Positions 58,589 through 64,000 of a stretch of DNA of 64,000 bases are shown here, in pieces. The first letter of the stretch is position 1. Each line of letters starts with the position of its first letter. Location of the stretch: contig LR746272.1 of the NCBI GenBank assembly GCA_902729315.2, forward strand, positions 11,464,327 to 11,528,326, read 5' to 3'. The notes beneath the pieces were generated by a model. It ran no database searches, was not told the DNA's origin, and saw only the letters and a list, made by a program, of their open reading frames with translations. This DNA is from Spirodela intermedia (lineage: Eukaryota; Streptophyta; Magnoliopsida; Alismatales; Araceae). The position numbers and the translations under genes are program-made.

Positions 58589-60429
58589 ATGAAGCCGACG
58601 GGAGCCGATGGGAAGGGGAAGCGGGAAGCGACAGCTGCCCCGTTCGAGTTCTGCAAGGTCTGCAACCTCAACCACAACCAGGGTCGGAGGCATAGGTACT
58701 TCCCCAACCACGTTAAGGCTCTTTCTCGGTTTCTCTCCCGGTTCCAAGACAAGCTCTCCGAGCTCCGGTTCTTCTTGAAGAACCCTTCCCCCCTTCGCCC
58801 CGATCACGCTGCGCTGAACCGTCTCTGGTGCGTTTTCTGCGACACCGAAGTTGTCGAGCTCGAGAGTTCCTTCGTCTGGTAAGGCCGTGCGACCCTACCT
58901 CCTCCAGAGAAAATTTCTCTGTCATCCGTACCATCTTTCCTCTTGTTTCTCTTGCAGCTGCAATGCCATCTACCACCTCGCAAGCTCCGAACATTTAAAG
59001 AAACTGAAAAACTTCTTATGGAAATATGGCGGAGGGATGGATCGTGTCTCCTCCTTCATTATTTCCGAAGTGGATCTCCTTAAGGTATGAATTGCGTTTT
59101 TCATTTTCTCAAATGACTGGTTCAGATATAATCCTTTTTTTTTTCTAGGGAACCTAGGAGTTTGTGGAAGCTCTGTTTTTCTCCGTCATCTCATAAAAAA
59201 GCTTGTGAAAATATGCTGCCTATTCCCGTTCCCCTACACTTTGTTTAGTATTGGAATCTTGATCCGTTCGATGATGCGAGTATGCTATTTTAATGCAGTG
59301 GGAGAAGAAATGTGAAGCATCTAAAATTGCGCATCCGATCCTGTGCGACGTCAGTATTGGTGGACCAATGTCATCAAAAGATATCCACAATGACTTTAGC
59401 TGTAAAAATAAGAATACTTCTGTAGACAATTCAGTCCTGTCTTTTGAACAGACAATTTCTCCTGGTGTTCCACCTTTACAAAGTGATACAATTGATGTTA
59501 AGACGAGGCTTCTCGTCAATGATGTCGAGGTCCCTGCTTGTTCGTCTTCAAACAGTGTTCTGGTAAGCTTGTCTATGCCCATCGTGTATGATGATTCTTG
59601 ATTTGAATTTGGATCATTTGTTTCCTGGAAACCGTGTGATGTGTTTTCTTTTTGGGAAATCATGGGATATGCACTTAAAAAAATGTACCATGTTGGGGTT
59701 ATTTGGTTATAGTTTGAGAATCGATTGTGTCTAACTTTGTGATGATTTATCTGTGTCTACATCAGGAACAAAGGAGAGGTCTTGGAAGTGAATGCCCTAC
59801 TGGTATTTATTGATACTTCTTTGATTTGATTTATTTGATACAACTCTAATTTACCTAGGAGTCTCTTCAGAGACGTCGGATTAAAGTAGATTTTCACTCT
59901 CCTTTCCTGGAATTATGTTAGGGATATATTTTTTTGTCACTATTGAGTGGTGCAGCATCGGCCTGCTTCCTATTTACTATGAAGTTTTTGCCGGTAACAG
60001 TGTAGATTTACATTTTATCTTATTTCTACTTCTGAAGGCCACGAAGCATATGTGGGTCGCGATATGCATCCGCCCTGGTTAGAAGACAATGAGAATGTTG
60101 ATTTGATTCCTGGAGATAAAAAGGTATTGAGTCTGAATACTTCAGTTAAGGGAGGGGCTTCACGGAAGTTGAATCCTAAACGAGTTGGAGCAGCATGGGC
60201 AGAAAAGAGAAGAGTGGAACTTGAGATGGAGAAGAGCGGGCAGATGGTCGCTTCTGATTATGATGATAACTGGCTCCCCAATTTTGGTAGAGTTTGGCAG
60301 GATGGGACAAGGAAGGATTCTAGAAAAGAGTTTGAAAGGGAGAAATATCAATCCTGTGATGCTGATCTTGAAGTGTCTATCAAGTTACAGCCATACATAA
60401 GTAAAAGAATGGTAAATCACTACCTCTAA
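58589..60429 (+). CDS. TTL: TITAN-like zinc-finger protein
   Basis: Exons 58589-58878, 58958-59084, 59299-59562, 59766-59802 and 60038-60411 join in phase (364 codons). The last exon can read on to a stop at 60427-60429, giving 369 aa; alternatively the GT at 60412 is a donor and a further exon was not found. An N-terminal C-x2-C (C22, C25) with nearby His precedes HRYFPNHVKALSRFL. A second finger has C81-x2-C84 and H103-x5-H109 (ASSEHLKKLKNFLW). C-terminal blocks are VGAAWAEKRRVELEME and NWLPNFGRVWQDG, then KLQPYISKRM. Arabidopsis TTL (At4g24900) is a nuclear protein needed for endosperm nuclear divisions and embryo development. The start is the first ATG of the frame; upstream frame extension has only non-ATG codons or lies in the promoter. 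Confidence 0.85.
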
Positions 60430-62517
60430 TAATTGACTGATTTTTAAATCTGGCACAGAAAGACGTTGCTTAGATTTTTTCTACAGCTGCTACTTATTTT
60501 ACAATATTTTCTTTGACTTGTATATCGCATGATTTATTCTGACTTTTCATTCATACTTGTACCGTATGCTAATAGATATTTGACTCATTGGTTTTTTTTT
60601 CCCCAAACGTATTTGTTTAAGTTTATTTCAAATGGATAACAAAAAATGCCCTGTCTCTTAATCCTGCGTCTTTTATTACCCTTTTTAAAAAATGTTGAAG
60701 CATCAGCGGTCAGTGACTTATCTTGTACTATTCTCCATTGCCAGTCATAATTATAGAGGCATAATTGTACCCACTATCTCACGCATGATTCTATAAGTTC
60801 TAACGTGCAATTATTGCCATTTCTGTCCTTGTGTGCTTTTATTTTATTTGTCCACCTGTTTTTTTTTTTTTTTCCTGTTCGTGCGTTTTATTTTCTATAT
60901 AACGAAGTTCTAGATGTTTTTTTCCCATGATCATTCTCCTAGAAATATATTGCTTTAATTGAATTCCAGTTACAGAACTGGAATTCAATTAAAGCAAATT
61001 CCTAAATGGCTTTAATTGATCGTCTCTTCACTTTTTCCTTTTTTTTATTTTTACTCTTATTCTTTCTCTCTCTCTAGAAACGAAATTCGAAAAGAGGGCA
61101 TCACCATCGAGCATGTGGTTTCCTCTTTGCAAACAATTTTCAATTTTTATTACCTTTTTTTTTTTGGGCAGTAATAACATCTCGTGATATCTTTGTTGGC
61201 TAACAAAGAGAGGTGTGGGACAATGTTCAGCGATCGCCGTTGTTAGTATGAATCCACAAAATACCAATCATGTTATATTATAAATCAGCAGGTGGGATCA
61301 ATCTCAGTAAAGCTGATGGTTCTTGCACATAATTCCATTTTACTCTCAGCATCATGCTTTATGTGCATAAATCCATTAGCCTACCCTCGGCATCTTTTCT
61401 GCATTATTTTTGCTACATATTTTTTAACAAATGGGGTGGCTATCTATCGCAGAGACTGGATTCGGGTGGGGATACGGGAGATGGTCACGTCTGACGTGTT
61501 TTCGGGGACACTGCGGTGCTTGCTTCGGGGCGAAGCTGAGATCGGTTGCTTTCGGTGACGAATGATTTTCATCAATTGGCGGTATGAACGGAAACCGAGA
61601 ATCTTCCGGGACCGTTCTCCCAAGTTGGGATCTGCTCTTGCTGAGATCGAGGATCATCCTATCCGCTGTACGACTGTAAGCTGGAGCTGTCCGTCTCGCC
61701 ATGAACGGGATCTTGACCCCCACCCCCGTGCAATAATTTCCGAAAATCTCTCTGTGAAGCTGTCTCCTATTTTACTCTTCGATCGGAAACAAGAATCTCG
61801 AATAATAATAATAATATTCGGTCGCTTGTGGATAATGGTGTGCCCGCACTTAAAGATTTCCTTTTAAAAAGGGGACAATTTCACGCGGGTTGACCTCGTC
61901 GAAATTGATCTTACCGCCTCTTTCTGATTTTCGGCTGTCCCTTGTTTCCTACGCAACGAATCTGACCGTAGAAGGGGAGGGGAGATCCGTGGCGTCGGGC
62001 GGCGGACGCCTCGCCATTGCCTCGCGCTCGTAATCTCCGTGTGCCGAGGGTGGGAAACTTGGCGGCGGTGGGCGTCACGTGGGGAGGTGGGAGCGCTGAC
62101 TGAGAGACCCCACGCACGCACGACGAACGCGTAGCCGGTCAGAACTACCCGCGTGATATCAAGGTGCGGGTGCCAGCGCTCTTGCGACCTCTACGAGCCC
62201 CCATCTGCCATTGATATCCGGTCGCGGGGGGGGGGCAGGGGATGGATACGTTTCCATAGAATTTTTTGTTGGTATCCTAAAAGTCGCCAGGGAATTGGGC
62301 GGAGCAGACGACCTGATGCTGCGAAACTCTCGTCTCTTCCTGTTTCCTCCTCTTCTATTTCGTCCCGTGTATCCGGTCGACGGAAGGAAATTGAATCTGT
62401 TTGCGTCAGGCATATAGTCTCTCCTTCTCCTCGTTCCCCTCCATATGCTGGTTGCTTCCAGATAAGTGGAATTCGAGAACTCTAATCACCGGATAGGCTG
62501 GATCGCCCACCGTCGAG
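60430..62517. other. Downstream of TTL and upstream of the IST1-like gene
   Basis: T-rich DNA with the perfect hairpin at 60950-60997 occupies the first part. GC-rich promoter and 5' UTR sequence of the IST1-like gene starts at about 61900. No further TTL exon could be assigned. Confidence 0.5.
60950..60997. repeat. Perfect 22 bp inverted repeat with 4 nt loop
   Basis: The arms 60950-60971 and 60976-60997 are exact reverse complements, separated by ACAG. A third partial copy, GGCTTTAATTGAT, lies just downstream at about 61008-61020. The stem is AT-rich with an EcoRI-like GAATTC core in each arm. Confidence 0.95.
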
Positions 62518-62911
62518 ATGTTGCCGAGGAGCTTTAAGGCGGCGAAATGGTAAAGCTTGATTACCCGTCTGAATTACCTTCTGGTTCTTCCTCCTTTTTG
62601 ATATTCGCACCAAGCCGACATCTGTTCTTCTTAATTGAATCCAAACAAGAGAGAATGTTCCACTCGACGGATTGGTTTGTTTAGACTCTTCTTGTTGGTG
62701 GAAGATGGTCGGTATTCTTTTTGGATAAAATTTACCCTTGTTTGACGACAATTGTGTTTCTTGTGGAATCGTCGACAGCAAGACGTCTCTGAAGCTCGCG
62801 GTTTCTCGAATAAAGGTTCTCAAGAACAAAAAGGATGTCCAGGTGAAGCAGATGAGGAAGGATCTTGCACAGCTTCTCAAAACAGGCGAGGACCAGACAG
62901 CTCGTATCCGG
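62518..62911 (+). CDS. IST1-like protein, first two exons (incomplete)
   Basis: Exon 1 (62518-62549) encodes MLPRSFKAAK and the start of Cys. Exon 2 (62779-62911) continues with KTSLKLAVSRIKVLKNKKD and VQVKQMRKDLAQLL, then GEDQTARIR. This is the N-terminal end of the IST1 (Vps factor in ESCRT-III) domain of plant IST1-like proteins, which act on endosomal membranes in multivesicular-body sorting. The donor GTTAGT follows in phase. The next exon, which in relatives starts VEHVIREE, is not found up to position 64000, so intron 2 is longer than 1 kb and the gene continues outside the window. The start is the only ATG fitting the family N-terminus. Confidence 0.9.
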
Positions 62912-64000
62912 GTTAGTGCTACATAGACCTTCTTTGGCCTCATTATGCTCAAATGTCTGGTATTTATTTCAGAATTATTAGTCAATGCTTTCATCTAGCT
63001 GGATTTTTCTCAGCCTGAGAGCATTAATGACAGTGAGAAGAATGAATTCGTACCTAGGAGGTGATTGGAAATAAAAATGGCCGTCGAAAAAGGGATCCAT
63101 TCTTTTAGCGATCTTGGATATGAAGTGAGATCCAAAGATCTAGTGTGAGTTAATACTTTCCAGTTGAAGATCTGCATCTCATGGATAATTGTTGGATGAA
63201 GTTTTCTAATCTGCGAATGATCAATATTTTCAGTTAAATGATAATGGTACCCGTAAAATTTTGTGGTTTCTGGACAAACATCATCTCTCTGTGTCAGCAA
63301 TATCACTCGTATTGCATGGAGGTCGATGCCTGCATTAGGTGCGCAGTGAGATATTAGGTGAAGGGTTTTTTGATCAATGGCATGATAGCAAATCCTACTT
63401 CCTTGCCAACTAGTTGTTGAACTTAGCTCAACCACTGTAGGTTATGATTAATTGCTTTTACGTCGATGATAATCAGTGAAGATTGAGATGCTTCGGTGTT
63501 GCATTATTGATTATTTTACTCTTGAAGGCGCGGTAAACTTCATTTTCAGGTACAGTAGCTATCAATAAATGGTACGGCTCTCTTGTTTATTCATCTTGCC
63601 TGTTTCAACTCCATAATCGTCACTTATGTAGGTGTTTAACCTGTTGGTTCGACTCATAATCTACCGTGTTAAACGGCCAGAAACAGGAAGTTCTTAATTT
63701 GGGTCCGCCAAAGAATTAATGTTTTCCATAGATCCACGTGACAACTCCTTTCCTTGCGGATGAGTACGATGCACAGTTTCCAACGTTCCATCCTCTTGTT
63801 TCCCCATCATCTTAAAAGGAACCCGGGGTGGGGGATAGCTACTGCCCATCGTCTTGGCGACTTGTGCAATACCTACTTCCTACCAAAAATTAAAATGGTG
63901 AGGTCCCAATCTTCTCAACAGCCAGATCTTCAAAAGGAACTCCTGTTGGTCGTTGGGGTTTTTTTTGTGCCGGAACTGTTGCTTCCCTTCATAGGTCCGA
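62912..64000. other. Start of IST1-like intron 2
   Basis: No exon, RNA gene or transposon is recognised up to the window end. Short minus-strand frames here (for example 63010-63435) have no family features. Confidence 0.5.

Noticed and set aside
60412-61558. Extra 3' exon for the TITAN-like gene (for example at about 61291)
   Set aside because: Candidate acceptors give no family-like residues; the model was ended at 60429 with the uncertainty stated.
1-64000. CRISPR arrays, bacterial operons, tRNA or rRNA genes
   Set aside because: None seen. Repeats are transposon-derived or simple sequence, and no cloverleaf with intact arms was recognised.

Overview
The window is nuclear DNA of a flowering plant. 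Its genes are split by GT-AG introns and belong to plant families, between AT-rich intergenic DNA, LTR retrotransposons and pieces of mitochondrial DNA. Several exons are GC-rich and the PMP22-like protein resembles the grass form, but the lineage cannot be fixed from the sequence. Gene models were assembled by hand from splice sites, reading phase and family likeness; no transcripts or searches were available.

Layout. 1-2607: two nearly identical head-to-head copies of an At4g22030-like gene, the left one cut by the window edge. 3639-6105 (-): complete seven-exon PMP22/Mpv17 peroxisomal membrane protein. 6360-24616: a phosphatase neighbourhood invaded by transposons. It holds a stray phosphatase exon, a Copia remnant, four copies of a 1.65 kb LTR in both orientations, a 7.3 kb Ty3/gypsy element inserted into a phosphatase pseudogene, another phosphatase fragment, and an intact HAD phosphatase gene. 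26860-32940: mitochondrial insertions (nad2 with intron sequence, nad1, then probable mitochondrial spacer). 34463-35692 (+): second intact HAD phosphatase. 36963-40674 (-): eleven-exon NDL (NDRG-like) gene. 42652-46080 (-): six-exon plant gene of unknown function. 48581-56319 (+): two-KH-domain RNA-binding protein. 57075-58272: gypsy deletion derivative. 58589-60429 (+): TITAN-like zinc-finger protein. 62518-end (+): first two exons of an IST1-like gene.

How the parts relate. Most genes are unrelated housekeeping or signalling genes. The connected story is the HAD phosphatase family: two intact genes and three broken relatives occur within about 30 kb. Both intact genes have palindromic GAATATTC sites, matching the PHR1-binding P1BS consensus, within about 460 bp upstream. 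This fits phosphate-starvation control and a local history of duplication followed by decay, helped by retrotransposons. No unknown defence or metabolic system was recognised; the most informative novelties are structural.
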